A DNA stretch of 64,000 nt from Roseibium algicola (GCF_001999245.1 NZ_CP019630.1:3501001-3565000); one strand, 5' to 3'; positions 29,404 to 40,079 are shown, counted from the first letter of the stretch. Notes: generated by a model not told the origin, from the sequence alone. Program-made: numbers and translations.

Positions 29404-29418
29404 TTAAGGTTTCCTTAA
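29404..29418. promoter_or_regulatory. CtrA box 1 upstream of the barrel-protein gene (perfect)
   Basis: TTAA-ggtttcc-TTAA, an exact match to the full CtrA consensus TTAA-N7-TTAA, 124-138 bases before the start codon at 29542. The 434-bp gap from glmM to this gene is otherwise empty apart from the glmM terminator, and its last 150 bases are unusually AT-rich and full of TTAA. Confidence 0.7.
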
Positions 29419-29446
29419 GGTAAAAAAACGCGGTTAAAGAACAGAG

Positions 29447-29461
29447 TTAAGTCACAATTAA
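29447..29461. promoter_or_regulatory. CtrA box 2 upstream of the barrel-protein gene (perfect)
   Basis: TTAA-gtcacaa-TTAA, a second exact CtrA consensus, 43 bases (about four helical turns) from box 1 and 81-95 bases before the start codon. A further isolated TTAA at 29434-29437 lies between the two. Two perfect sites in one promoter make regulation by the CtrA encoded at 58084-58776 likely. Confidence 0.72.
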
Positions 29462-29541
29462 TGAATTCCCGTCAGTATGCTTTCAAGTTTGATGTGTCCG
29501 GCATTGGTTAACGCGGACGCTCACTGGAAAAGGACGAGGAC

Positions 29542-30363
29542 ATGGACAATTTCTTTAAGCGTTTGTCTTTGACCGGCTTTGCTGTTGCGCTTTCCACTGC
29601 TGCATATGCCGCGGATTTGCCAACCCCGGTCATCGAGCACATCCCGCAAGTCCCGGCTGCTGGCGGTTGGTACCTGCGTGGCGATATTGGCTACAAATTA
29701 TACAGTGACCCGGACGGTAGCTTTAACGATCCTGCTATTGGGGATCTGCGATATGAACGAACCAGCATGGACAACGCCTGGATGTTTGGTGTTGGTGTTG
29801 GTTACCAGTTTAACGACTACTTTCGAACAGACTTGACGCTGGATTATGAGACACGGGCAACTGCAACGGGCTACGCAGAATGCGTTGGTTGTGCCACTTC
29901 CGGCCAGTATTCAAAAGAGCAAGCAGACATCGACGTCTGGACAGTAATGCTCAATGCTTACGTTGACGTTGGTACCTGGAACAGGATTACGCCTTACGTG
30001 GGTGCTGGTATCGGCGCAGCCTACGTTAACACCAGCAACAAGAAATCGTTTAATCCTGATGGTTCAAACCCGACTTATGACGGTGACAACGGTCAGTGGA
30101 ATTTTGCTTGGGCTTTGATGGCCGGTGCTGAGTACGCTTTCACTCCTAATTGGAGCCTGGATGCGGGGTACCGGTATAAGAACCTCGGGGAAGCAAAGAG
30201 TGTTAGACTTGAGGATGCTGGCACCGGCGGAACGAGAGAAAAATGGGAGGATCTCACTGCTCACGAGTTCCGCCTTGGTGCGCGCTACACCTTCAACACG
30301 TTCGCAGCCCCGGCCGGCCCGGTCTACTACGAGCCGCAGGGTCCGATCACCAGCAACTTCTGA
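29542..30363 (+). CDS. Outer-membrane beta-barrel protein (Omp25/31-like porin-family)
   Basis: A 273-residue secreted protein. The signal peptide is cleaved after AYA at residue 23. Amphipathic strands (GWYLRGDIGYKLY, AWMFGVGVGYQFNDYFRTDLTLDYE, ITPYVGAGIGAAYVN, WALMAGAEYAFTPNWSLDAGYRYKNL, HEFRLGARYTF) and a terminal Phe are typical of eight-stranded barrels. The Omp25/Omp31 relationship is inferred from pattern. The middle of the gene is near 48-50% GC in two 60-base samples (29701-29760, 30001-30060), against 68% for the last 60 bases of coding sequence, a visible mosaic. It is preceded by two perfect CtrA boxes and followed by a terminator, so it is monocistronic. Confidence 0.85.
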   Translation: MDNFFKRLSLTGFAVALSTAAYAADLPTPVIEHIPQVPAAGGWYLRGDIGYKLYSDPDGSFNDPAIGDLRYERTSMDNAWMFGVGVGYQFNDYFRTDLTLDYETRATATGYAECVGCATSGQYSKEQADIDVWTVMLNAYVDVGTWNRITPYVGAGIGAAYVNTSNKKSFNPDGSNPTYDGDNGQWNFAWALMAGAEYAFTPNWSLDAGYRYKNLGEAKSVRLEDAGTGGTREKWEDLTAHEFRLGARYTFNTFAAPAGPVYYEPQGPITSNF

Positions 30364-30383
30364 TCTTCCGATCAGCGAATTTG

Positions 30384-30413
30384 AAAGGCCGGTCAATCGA
30401 CCGGCCTTTTCCT
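30384..30413 (+). terminator. Intrinsic terminator after the barrel-protein gene
   Basis: Arms aaaggccggtc (30384-30394) and gaccggccttt (30399-30409), a 4-base loop and T-rich 3' flank, 20 bases past the stop. Confidence 0.88.
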
Positions 30414-30553
30414 GTTTGCGCCCACACTTTCCCTTGAGTTCTCTTGAACCAAGCGAAGCCAATCCTGATTTCAGGTGCGGGTGGCTTGTCTGAGAGAACG
30501 CTTCCGGAAGGCGAGGGGGCGTGACCGAATTTATCCGTTCACCCGTGATTTGA

Positions 30554-30639
30554 ATTGACCAAAGGTCAGGAAGGTCCTATCCCCATAGGTGGGCCACCTC
30601 TCCCCAACGAGAGGCAACTATCTGCGAGGGTAGACAGAT
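30554..30639 (+). promoter_or_regulatory. Structured serC leader (candidate serC RNA motif)
   Basis: Serial short hairpins precede serC: tgacc-aaa-ggtca (30556-30568), cctat-cccc-atagg, ctct-ccccaac-gagag (about 30598-30614) and atctg/cagat (about 30620-30638), the last placing the purine-rich gaggg near its loop. A conserved alphaproteobacterial RNA structure called the serC motif is described upstream of serC-serA operons; position and hairpin layout agree, but I could not check its consensus base by base. Confidence 0.45.
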
Positions 30640-31818
<1,179 letters not shown>

Positions 31819-31896
31819 GCCTGTTCATCCTTCAACGACAACAGTCCCGGGCGGTGCGCTGCCCGGATCGTTTCTCGTATTCAAGGAGAGGCTCCA

Positions 31897-33483
31897 ATGG
31901 CTCCCAAGGTACTGATTTCCGACAAGCTGTCGGACGCTGCCGTGCAGATCTTCAAGGATCGCGGCATCGACGTGGACTTCCTGCCGGACGTCGGCAAGGA
32001 CAAGGAAAAACTGCTGGAGATCATCGGCAAATACGATGGTCTGGCAATCCGTTCGGCCACCAAGGTTACGGAAAAAATCATTGCAGCGGCAGAAAATCTG
32101 AAGGTGATCGGCCGTGCCGGGATCGGCGTCGACAATGTCGACATTCCAAAGGCGACCGCGCGCGGTATCATCGTCATGAACACGCCCTTCGGCAACGCGA
32201 TCACCACTGCCGAACATGCCATCTCGATGATGATGGCGGTTGCGCGCCAGATCCCGGCGGCCGATGCCTCGACCCAGGCAGGCAAATGGGAGAAATCCCG
32301 TTTCATGGGCCGTGAACTTACCGGCAAGACCCTCGGGTTGATCGGTTGCGGCAATATCGGCTCTATCGTGGCGGACCGGGCCATCGGCCTGAAGATGAAA
32401 GTCATCGCCTTCGATCCCTTCCTGACGCCGGAAAGGGCCGTTGCGCTAGGTGTCGAGAAAGTCGAGCTTGACGGCCTCTTGTGCCGGTCCGACTTCATCA
32501 CCCTGCACACACCGCTCACCGACAAGACGCGCAACATCATCGATGCCAAGGCCATCGAGAAGATGCGCAAGGGCGCGTATCTGATCAACTGTGCCCGAGG
32601 CGGGCTCGCGGATGAGGCGGCAGTGCGGGCGGCCCTGGACGCGGGCAAACTCGGCGGGGCGGCGTTCGACGTCTTTGTCGAGGAGCCTGCCAAGGAAAAC
32701 CTGCTGTTCGGCGCGCCGAACTTCGTCTCGACGCCGCACCTGGGTGCTTCCACCACGGAAGCCCAGGAAAACGTTGCACTGCAGGTGGCAGAGCAAATGT
32801 GCGACTACCTGCTACAGGGCGCAGTCCGCAACGCGCTCAACATGCCGTCCATTACTGCCGAGGAAGCGCCCAAGCTGGTGCCATTCGTGCGTTTGGCCGA
32901 ACAGTTGGGCTCTTTCGCGGGGCAGCTGACGGAGACCGGCATCGAAGGGGTTCGCCTGGAATATGCCGGTGCTGTTGCCGAGATGAACGTGCAGGCGCTG
33001 ACTGCAGCTGCGTTGACGGGGCTGCTGACGCCGCTCCTGCAGACGGTCAACATGGTTTCCGCGCCCATCCTTGCCAAGGAACGGGGCATGAAGATCGAGG
33101 AAATCCGCCGCGAAAAAGACGGCGCCTACGAGACCTACATGCGCCTTACGGTGATCACCCAGCGTCAGGAACGTTCGGTCGCAGGCACGGTCTTTGCCGA
33201 CGGAAAACCGCGGATCATCCAGGTGAAGGGCATCAACATGGAGGCCGAGCTCGGCCCGCAGATGCTTTACATCACCAACGAGGACAAGCCGGGCTTCATC
33301 GGACATCTCGGGATGGAACTCGGCAACAGCGGTGTCAACATCGCGACCTTCCATCTCGGCCGTCTGGCCCCTGGCGACGATGCAATCTGCCTTGTGGAGG
33401 TGGATGGCGACGTGTCTCCGGAGGTTCTGGCACGGCTGGAGGCCGTTTCCCACGTCAAGCAGGTCAAGGCCTTGCATTTCTAG
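31897..33483 (+). CDS. serA: D-3-phosphoglycerate dehydrogenase
   Basis: A 528-residue long-form SerA, the first step of serine synthesis. The NAD-binding GCGNIG motif is at 150-155, and the catalytic triad is visible as R234 (NCARGG), E263 (VEEPAKENLLF) and H281 (TPHLGAST). A C-terminal intervening substrate-binding domain follows, then an ACT domain ending in NIATFHLGRLAPGDDAICLVEVDG, which commonly mediates feedback by serine. GGAGAGG precedes the start. It forms an operon with serC and ends with a strong terminator. Confidence 0.97.
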   Translation: MAPKVLISDKLSDAAVQIFKDRGIDVDFLPDVGKDKEKLLEIIGKYDGLAIRSATKVTEKIIAAAENLKVIGRAGIGVDNVDIPKATARGIIVMNTPFGNAITTAEHAISMMMAVARQIPAADASTQAGKWEKSRFMGRELTGKTLGLIGCGNIGSIVADRAIGLKMKVIAFDPFLTPERAVALGVEKVELDGLLCRSDFITLHTPLTDKTRNIIDAKAIEKMRKGAYLINCARGGLADEAAVRAALDAGKLGGAAFDVFVEEPAKENLLFGAPNFVSTPHLGASTTEAQENVALQVAEQMCDYLLQGAVRNALNMPSITAEEAPKLVPFVRLAEQLGSFAGQLTETGIEGVRLEYAGAVAEMNVQALTAAALTGLLTPLLQTVNMVSAPILAKERGMKIEEIRREKDGAYETYMRLTVITQRQERSVAGTVFADGKPRIIQVKGINMEAELGPQMLYITNEDKPGFIGHLGMELGNSGVNIATFHLGRLAPGDDAICLVEVDGDVSPEVLARLEAVSHVKQVKALHF

Positions 33484-33597
33484 AATGGCTGGCGTTCGAC
33501 GGAACGCCCGCTGATCCGCTATCCGGTCAAAAAGGGTGCGTGCCCCTAATCGCGCCTTCCGGATGTACGTCAGGTGCAGCCCAAGTTCCTGGCGCTT

Positions 33598-33631
33598 GAG
33601 CCTTCTGCCTTTTGCAGAAGGCTCCTTTTTT
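33598..33631. terminator. Terminator between convergent serA and EamA genes
   Basis: Perfect 11-bp arms gagccttctgc (33598-33608) and gcagaaggctc (33614-33624), loop of 5, then tttttt on the plus strand for serA. It lies just past the end of the convergent EamA gene, so it may also stop that transcript, though the minus-strand T run is poor. Confidence 0.88.
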
Positions 33632-33641
33632 CCCGAACCGA

Positions 33642-34538
33642 TCAGACTGCCGGCGCGCGGCGCTTTTTGAGGATGCGCCCGTCAAGGACGACGAGGCCTG
33701 CCAGCAGTACGGCAAAGCCACCAAGCTGAAGCACCCCCAGATTTTCTCCCAGGATCAGCCAGCCGAAGAAGAGAGCGCTTGCCGGGACAAGGAGCGTGAC
33801 CAGCGAAGCGTTGGTCGCGCCGGCTTCGGCCAGAATCTGGAAATAGATCAGGTAGGCAAGGGCGGTTGCCAATACGCCGAGCGCGAGCACATTGAGCCAG
33901 GCCGTCAGGCTGGGATCGGCCATGGTCCAGTTACCGGCAGTCAGAAGAGCGACCGGCAGCATGAGGGTGGTCGAGCCGAGCAACTGACCCGTTGCCGTCA
34001 CTTGCGGCGGCAGTGTCTTGAAGCGGCGGGCGAAGGTCGCCGCGCAGGCATAGGAGATCGCGGCACCCAGGCAGCAAAGCTGTGCCCACAACGGGTCGCT
34101 CGCAAGGCCCGACAGGCTGCTCCACAACATGATGGCGACACCTGCAACACCCAGCACCACACCGGCAATCCTGTTGCCCTGAAGCGTTTCCTGTTTCGTC
34201 AGCAGACCAGCCACGATCACCGTGAAGACAGGCGTCGTTGCATTCAGGATGGATGCGAGGCCCGCACCGATTTCTGTCTGTCCGAGAAACAGGAGAGAGA
34301 AGGGAATGGCGTTGTTCAGCAGTCCCATGACCAGAAACGGCACGGTATATTTTTTCTCCAGCCGGTTCAACATGCCACGATGCCCAAGGATCATCAGCAG
34401 GACCGTGCAGGCAATGGAAACACGCAGGAATACGAGAACAAACGGCGGGATTTCGGCAACGGCCACTTTTGCGAACAAAAAGGAACCGCCCCAGATGGCG
34501 CCAAGGACGGTCAGCATGATCCAGTTACGAAGTGGCAT
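33642..34538 (-). CDS. EamA (DMT superfamily) transporter
   Basis: A 298-residue protein with ten hydrophobic helices in two EamA repeats. The first begins MPLRNWIMLTVLGAIWGGSFLFAKVAV; the second begins near the middle and includes YLIYFQILAEAGATNASLVTLLVPASALFFGWLILGE, the typical repeat-2 signature. The substrate is unknown; family members move metabolites, often amino acids. The open frame extends upstream to 34853 but the extra 105 codons are polar and family-unlike, so I use the ATG at 34536-34538. Confidence 0.87.
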   Translation of the reverse strand: MPLRNWIMLTVLGAIWGGSFLFAKVAVAEIPPFVLVFLRVSIACTVLLMILGHRGMLNRLEKKYTVPFLVMGLLNNAIPFSLLFLGQTEIGAGLASILNATTPVFTVIVAGLLTKQETLQGNRIAGVVLGVAGVAIMLWSSLSGLASDPLWAQLCCLGAAISYACAATFARRFKTLPPQVTATGQLLGSTTLMLPVALLTAGNWTMADPSLTAWLNVLALGVLATALAYLIYFQILAEAGATNASLVTLLVPASALFFGWLILGENLGVLQLGGFAVLLAGLVVLDGRILKKRRAPAV

Positions 34539-34855
34539 TGCACGATCTCTGATTGAGTGATGTTTCTCAGGTAGCACCCCACCGGAAGGAAGAACACCCG
34601 AAACGCGAGTAGAGGACTGGTCGCTTGTGAGGATGGGGCGTGATGCTTTGGGGCGCCGCTTGTTCGTTGGGCCGCCAAGACCGGTAAGGTGAAGGTGGGC
34701 ATAGTCGGGGTTGCCTTCCTGCTTTCGACAACGAATTGAGGCGGCCTGTCCGTTTTGTCTGTGCAAGCGTCGGTCCTGGGCTTGCGCAGTCGGTTCACTC
34801 CGGCAACAGTATCGAGGCCGCGTTTTCTTCGGCTGCTCGGAAGAGTTCTTCATTC
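34539..34855. other. Divergent intergenic region EamA / MFS
   Basis: 317 bases between divergent transporter genes. Longer open frames cross it on both strands but look like N-terminal extensions without family resemblance. I see no clear promoter, repeat or RNA. Confidence 0.4.
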
Positions 34856-36127
34856 ATGACCCAGGTTGCCCCCGCAGCGGATTCCAGATCGCTTGCCGGA
34901 CGTTTGACACCGTTGCTGGTTGCTGCCGCTTGCCTCCTGGGTGCGAACGGACTTTCCGTGACAATGATTTCGGTGCGTGCCAAATCGGAAGGCATGTCCG
35001 ATGCGCTCATCGGGTTGCTGGGGTCGTGCTATTTCGGCGGCATGATCGTGGGTGTGCTGCTGACACCGTTTCTGATCGCACGGGCAGGGCACATTCGCGT
35101 CTTTTCCACGCTGGCTGCAATCAGCGCCATCGCCATTCTGGCGATTGCCTTCACACCTGCCGGCTGGCTCTGGATGGTCGTGCGTCTGGTGAGCGGGGCG
35201 GCTTTTTGCGGCACGACGATGGTTCTGGAAAGCTGGCTCAATTCCATCGCCACCAATTCGTCCCGCGGGCGGATCCTTTCCGTCTACCGGATAGTCGACA
35301 TGATCGCCGTCATGGGCAGCCAGTTCATGCTGCCCGCGTTCGGTCCGCTTGGTCCGGATATTCTGATCGTTCTGGCCATCCTGTTCTGTTTCGCGCTGGT
35401 GCCGATCTCCCTGACAAGTGAGCGCAATCCCGCAGCGCCGCCCGCGCGGTTCTTCGATCCGCTCATGTTGTGGCGCGTGTCTCCGGTCGCCCTTGTCGCC
35501 GTCTTCACCATTGGCCTCACAAACGGTGCGTTCCGCATGGTTGGCCCGGTTTATGCGGAAGGAATTGGACTGGGGCTTGAAACGGTTGCCGCGTTCATCG
35601 CGATCTGGGTCTTTGCCGGGGCGATCTTCCAGTATCCCGCAGGCTGGCTGTCCGACCGGCTCGACCGGCGTGTCGTGCTCGGTGTCTTTACCGTCGGTGC
35701 CGGGCTTGCCTGTCTCTTTATATCGGGGTCTTCGACCCGGCTGGAGCTTTTTGCAGGCGTCTTCCTGTTTGGCGGATTTGCCCTGCCGCTCTATTCGCTT
35801 TGTGCGGCCCATGCCAACGACAATGCCGAGCCGGGGCAATTCATCGATGTAGTGGCGGGGCTCACACTTGCCTATGGCGTCGGCGCCATGGCGGGGCCGT
35901 TCATTGCCTCACTGGTGATGGAGCAATTCGGCCCCTCGGCCTTCTTCCTCTATACCGCCACACTGCACCTGTCGCTCGTGGTGTTCATCTTCGCGCGGAT
36001 CGTCAGCCGGGACGCTGTTCCCGCAAGCAAGCGGCATCGCTTTGTCTGGCTGCTGCGCACGTCGCCGATGATTTTCAGGCTTGCGCGCAACGACAAGCCG
36101 GATGCAGGTGAGCCGCCGGCTAAATAA
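34856..36127 (+). CDS. MFS transporter
   Basis: A 423-residue protein with about twelve transmembrane helices. The helix 2-3 loop GLLGSCYFGGMIVGVLLTPFLIARAGHIRVF and the second-half counterpart WLSDRLDRRVVLGVFTVGAG are major-facilitator hallmarks. It resembles the YcaD-like group of uncharacterised MFS proteins (AKSEGMSDALIGLLGS), but the substrate is unknown. The frame opens at 34736; I use the ATG at 34856, just before the first helix, although its ribosome-binding site is weak. It is divergent from the EamA gene. Confidence 0.85.
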   Translation: MTQVAPAADSRSLAGRLTPLLVAAACLLGANGLSVTMISVRAKSEGMSDALIGLLGSCYFGGMIVGVLLTPFLIARAGHIRVFSTLAAISAIAILAIAFTPAGWLWMVVRLVSGAAFCGTTMVLESWLNSIATNSSRGRILSVYRIVDMIAVMGSQFMLPAFGPLGPDILIVLAILFCFALVPISLTSERNPAAPPARFFDPLMLWRVSPVALVAVFTIGLTNGAFRMVGPVYAEGIGLGLETVAAFIAIWVFAGAIFQYPAGWLSDRLDRRVVLGVFTVGAGLACLFISGSSTRLELFAGVFLFGGFALPLYSLCAAHANDNAEPGQFIDVVAGLTLAYGVGAMAGPFIASLVMEQFGPSAFFLYTATLHLSLVVFIFARIVSRDAVPASKRHRFVWLLRTSPMIFRLARNDKPDAGEPPAK

Positions 36128-36410
36128 TCTGCCGTCGCTACATTGCCGCAAATACAGTCTAATCCGGGAAAAGTCCGTTCAGGTGCACGGTATGACTGGT
36201 CAATTGTCACAGGGGTGACCGGGCCGATCAGGAGAGCTGGCAAAAAAACCTGCTTTTGGCTCTCAATCTCCCTGCGGAGACTCGCAAGAGCGGGGAAACC
36301 TGTCTATAGTCCGCGCCGTTTGCCCCGGTCCGGTTGCCGGGGCTTGTCGTGTTGGCGCCCCGGACAAGTTTCGGATGGTGCGGAAGCTGCTTCAGGAGAG
36401 CAAAGTCTAG

Positions 36411-37703
<1,293 letters not shown>

Positions 37704-37739
37704 GATCTGTGACGTTAGAAGCACATTATTAAGGACTGC

Positions 37740-37782
37740 GGTTGCGTGCTGCGAATCACCGCACGCAACCACCTTTCGTTTT
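37740..37782 (+). terminator. Probable terminator after purA
   Basis: Perfect 10-bp arms ggttgcgtgc (37740-37749) and gcacgcaacc (37761-37770) with an 11-base loop, followed by a T-rich tract (acctttcgttttc), 37 bases past the purA stop. The larger loop and mixed T tract make it weaker than the other terminators here. Confidence 0.6.
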
Positions 37783-37967
37783 CGGCGTTCCATGTGTGTG
37801 CCGAACAAACAATCTGTGTTAGAAAAAGGGTACTGCGAGGTTCTCTGTCGCGGCGAAGTTATTGAAGAAATAGCACCGGTTTTCGAAAAACTTGCTATAA
37901 GCCTGAGAATGAAACGAAATCTCGGGCCCGCAGAACAGATCCTTGCAGTCGGCCGGTAGGCAGGAAG

Positions 37968-39740
37968 ATGGCTGATTACTATTCAATTCTGAAGAAAACG
38001 ATCGCGTCTTTACCTGAAAACAATGGTGCTGCACGCAGAAGCGTTTACAGCCGTGCGCGCAATGCCATCGTCAATCAGCTGAAAGCCTATGAGCCGCCGC
38101 TGGCGCCGTCCGAGATCACGGCCGAGCAGCTGCGTCTGGAAGAAGCCATTCGCAAGGTGGAGGCCGAAGCCGCCCGCGAAAGCCTCGGTCTCAGCCCCAC
38201 AGTTCCGAAGGTCGAAACGCCGACCCCGGCGCCGCAGGTTTCCGCGCCGCCCGTGACACCGCCTCCGGCTGAACCGGTGGCAGAGGCTGCGCCGGAAGCG
38301 CCTGCGCCTGCACCACAGGAACCTGAAACAACTGCAGCACCGGTGGTGGATACCCCGGCTCCGTCGCCCTTGAAGGAAACCCTGACACAGGCCGAAGCGC
38401 TTGGTACCGCGGCCAGCCAGGCTGTTCACCACGCCAAGGAAGCTGCCGACCCGGGCGCTGCGCCTGTGCGCCAGGAGCCCTCTTTCGGCGGACCTGTGCA
38501 GCCGGATCAGGCAGATGATGGTCTGTTCGAGCCTGCGGATACCACCGGTGCGGCCGATACCGCCGATCAGGCTTATCCAGGCGACGAGACAGCCAAGCCG
38601 AAGGACAAGTCGGCCTCCAAGAAAAGCCGCTCCAAGCGCGCCAAGCCGAGTGCTTCGGATGCGCTGCGTGGTGATTCATCCGGCAGCCGCACCGTTCCGA
38701 TCGTCATTGCTGCGGGTGTCCTGTTGCTGGTGCTCCTGGGCGCTGGAGCCTATTTCCTGATGCCTGCGGGCGATGAGACAGCCGATAGCGGCAACGTGCC
38801 GGTCGCGTCTTCTTCGCAAACGCCTGTCGATACGCAGCCGGACACCACGCCGGAGCCTTCGACCGCTGCCCCTGCTGGAGAAGGTGAAGAGCCTTCGAAA
38901 AACACCGACCGCCTGTTGAACGAAGGCGAGACGGATGTGGTTGCCCCGGATGCACGTACGGTAACCACGACGACGATTACCGGACAGTCTGATTCGCCTG
39001 CGCCGGCCGATACACCGCAGGTCGATACACCAGCTTCCGCTGCGCCCGAACCTTCCCAGCCGTCCATCGTGACGAGCGGAGAAAACGATCAGTCTTCTGC
39101 GACCACCGAAAGCCCGATTGCGGTGCCGGAAGACAATCTCTCGGCCATTTCGCCTGACGAAACTTCACCGGCTCCGTCCGCCACGGCGGCGGATTCCTCG
39201 GTGCAGCGCTCTATCCTTTACGAAGAAGGGGAAGAGTCCGGCGGTGCCGGAACGGCTGCGCAAGGCGCTGTCGTTTGGGGTGTCGATGAAGAAACGAATC
39301 TGGACGGCAAGGCTCTCGCGGTTCTGAGCGCCTCCATTGAAATCCCCGAGCGGGATGTGAAGGTCGACATTCGCATCAAGCCGAATGACGATACTTCCTT
39401 GCCCGCCAGCCATCTGGTCGAGATCAAGTACGAGTTCCCGGAAAACTTCGCTCCGGGTGACGTCGTCAACGTGCCAGGCTTGGTCATGAAGCCTACGGAA
39501 GAAGCTCGTGGCGATGCGCTGATCGGCGCTTCCGTGAAAGTGTCTCCGGGCTTTTTCTGGATTGCCCTTTCCAGCTTGCCGAACGAGCAGCAACGCAATC
39601 TCGCCCTGCTGCGTGAACGCGGCTGGATCGACATTCCGATGCTTTACGAAAACGGCAAGCGCGGCATCCTGACCCTGGAAAAGGGAACCGCCGGTGCAGA
39701 AGCCGTAGAAAAGGCGATCACGTCCTGGCAAGCCGGCTAA
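37968..39740 (+). CDS. Conserved single-pass membrane protein with disordered arms, 590 aa
   Basis: The protein has four parts. A conserved cytoplasmic-type N-terminus (residues 1-70, YYSILKKTIASLPENNGAARR and a helix ending VEAEAAR) precedes a Pro/Ala/Glu-rich stretch (75-205) and a Lys/Ser-rich basic patch (208-228). One transmembrane helix lies at about 243-265. A long Ser/Thr/Pro/Asp-rich extracytoplasmic linker (266-420) leads to a folded C-terminal domain (430-590) with SLPASHLVEIKYEFPENF, NVPGLVMK and FFWIALSSLP. I recall the last domain as common in Rhizobiales hypothetical proteins; no function is known to me. The architecture (cytoplasmic arm, helix, extended linker, terminal domain) suggests an envelope-spanning role. 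It stands alone between terminators. Confidence 0.8.
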   Translation: MADYYSILKKTIASLPENNGAARRSVYSRARNAIVNQLKAYEPPLAPSEITAEQLRLEEAIRKVEAEAARESLGLSPTVPKVETPTPAPQVSAPPVTPPPAEPVAEAAPEAPAPAPQEPETTAAPVVDTPAPSPLKETLTQAEALGTAASQAVHHAKEAADPGAAPVRQEPSFGGPVQPDQADDGLFEPADTTGAADTADQAYPGDETAKPKDKSASKKSRSKRAKPSASDALRGDSSGSRTVPIVIAAGVLLLVLLGAGAYFLMPAGDETADSGNVPVASSSQTPVDTQPDTTPEPSTAAPAGEGEEPSKNTDRLLNEGETDVVAPDARTVTTTTITGQSDSPAPADTPQVDTPASAAPEPSQPSIVTSGENDQSSATTESPIAVPEDNLSAISPDETSPAPSATAADSSVQRSILYEEGEESGGAGTAAQGAVVWGVDEETNLDGKALAVLSASIEIPERDVKVDIRIKPNDDTSLPASHLVEIKYEFPENFAPGDVVNVPGLVMKPTEEARGDALIGASVKVSPGFFWIALSSLPNEQQRNLALLRERGWIDIPMLYENGKRGILTLEKGTAGAEAVEKAITSWQAG

Positions 39741-39771
39741 GCGCCAGCCTGCCTCCTTTCAAAATCTGAAG

Positions 39772-39799
39772 AAGCCGCCTCACGGCGGCTTGCCTTTTT
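39772..39799 (+). terminator. Intrinsic terminator after the 590-aa protein gene
   Basis: Arms aagccgcc (39772-39779) and ggcggctt (39784-39791) with a 4-base loop, followed by gccttttt. It ends the upstream transcript shortly before the TPP riboswitch. Confidence 0.85.
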
Positions 39800-39826
39800 C
39801 CGTCACACAAGGCATGGTCCGCCTTG

Positions 39827-39916
39827 GTCCGAGGGGTGTTCCGGTTACCGGAGCTGAGATGGCGTAATGCCGAACCCTTAGAACCTGATCCGGGTCATGC
39901 CGGCGAAGGGACGGAA
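39827..39916 (+). promoter_or_regulatory. TPP riboswitch aptamer (THI box)
   Basis: The THI-box consensus is readable: gaggggtg, then gctgagatggcgtaatgccg, aacccttagaacctgatc, cgggtcatgccggcgaaggga. These correspond to the ctgaga pyrimidine-sensor segment and the gaacctgatcNggNtaat...gcgNaggga diphosphate-sensor arm. Terminal tccg/cgga pairing gives P1. The aptamer binds thiamine diphosphate and lowers expression of the downstream thi transporter genes. Confidence 0.95.
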
Positions 39917-39929
39917 TCCTTAGCCTATT

Positions 39930-39976
39930 CCCGGATCTCCATTGTCATTTTCGGCTTGTCCGAAGACGGGAGATCC
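39930..39976 (+). promoter_or_regulatory. Riboswitch expression platform: SD-sequestering hairpin and alternative pairing
   Basis: ggatctcc (39933-39940) pairs perfectly with ggagatcc (39969-39976), which contains the Shine-Dalgarno of the ATG at 39978; a nested ttcgg/ccgaa hairpin lies inside. The same upstream strand, cccggatc (39930-39937), is also an exact 8-base complement of gatccggg (39887-39894) inside the aptamer. The two pairings are mutually exclusive, the signature of a translational switch. Confidence 0.65.
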
Positions 39977-39977
39977 T

Positions 39978-40079
39978 ATGCGTACTTGTCTGCGACCACT
40001 GCGGTCGCCGCACATCCGAATGCCGGTATCGGCTTTCATGCGTTCCTGTTGGCCAATGGCGGCGGGGGCTGCGGGATGA
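39978..40079 (+). CDS. Leader ORF, 33 codons, coupled to thiX
   Basis: ATG at 39978 has an excellent ribosome site (gggaga, 5-7 bases upstream), and that site is the one sequestered by the riboswitch hairpin. The frame runs 33 codons (Arg, Cys, Pro and Met-rich, beginning MRTCLRPLRSPH) and its TGA at 40077-40079 overlaps the thiX ATG at 40076. The peptide resembles nothing I know. It is best explained as a translated leader whose translation delivers ribosomes to thiX. Alternatively thiX could be entered directly from its own GGCGGGGG site. Confidence 0.5.
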   Translation: MRTCLRPLRSPHIRMPVSAFMRSCWPMAAGAAG

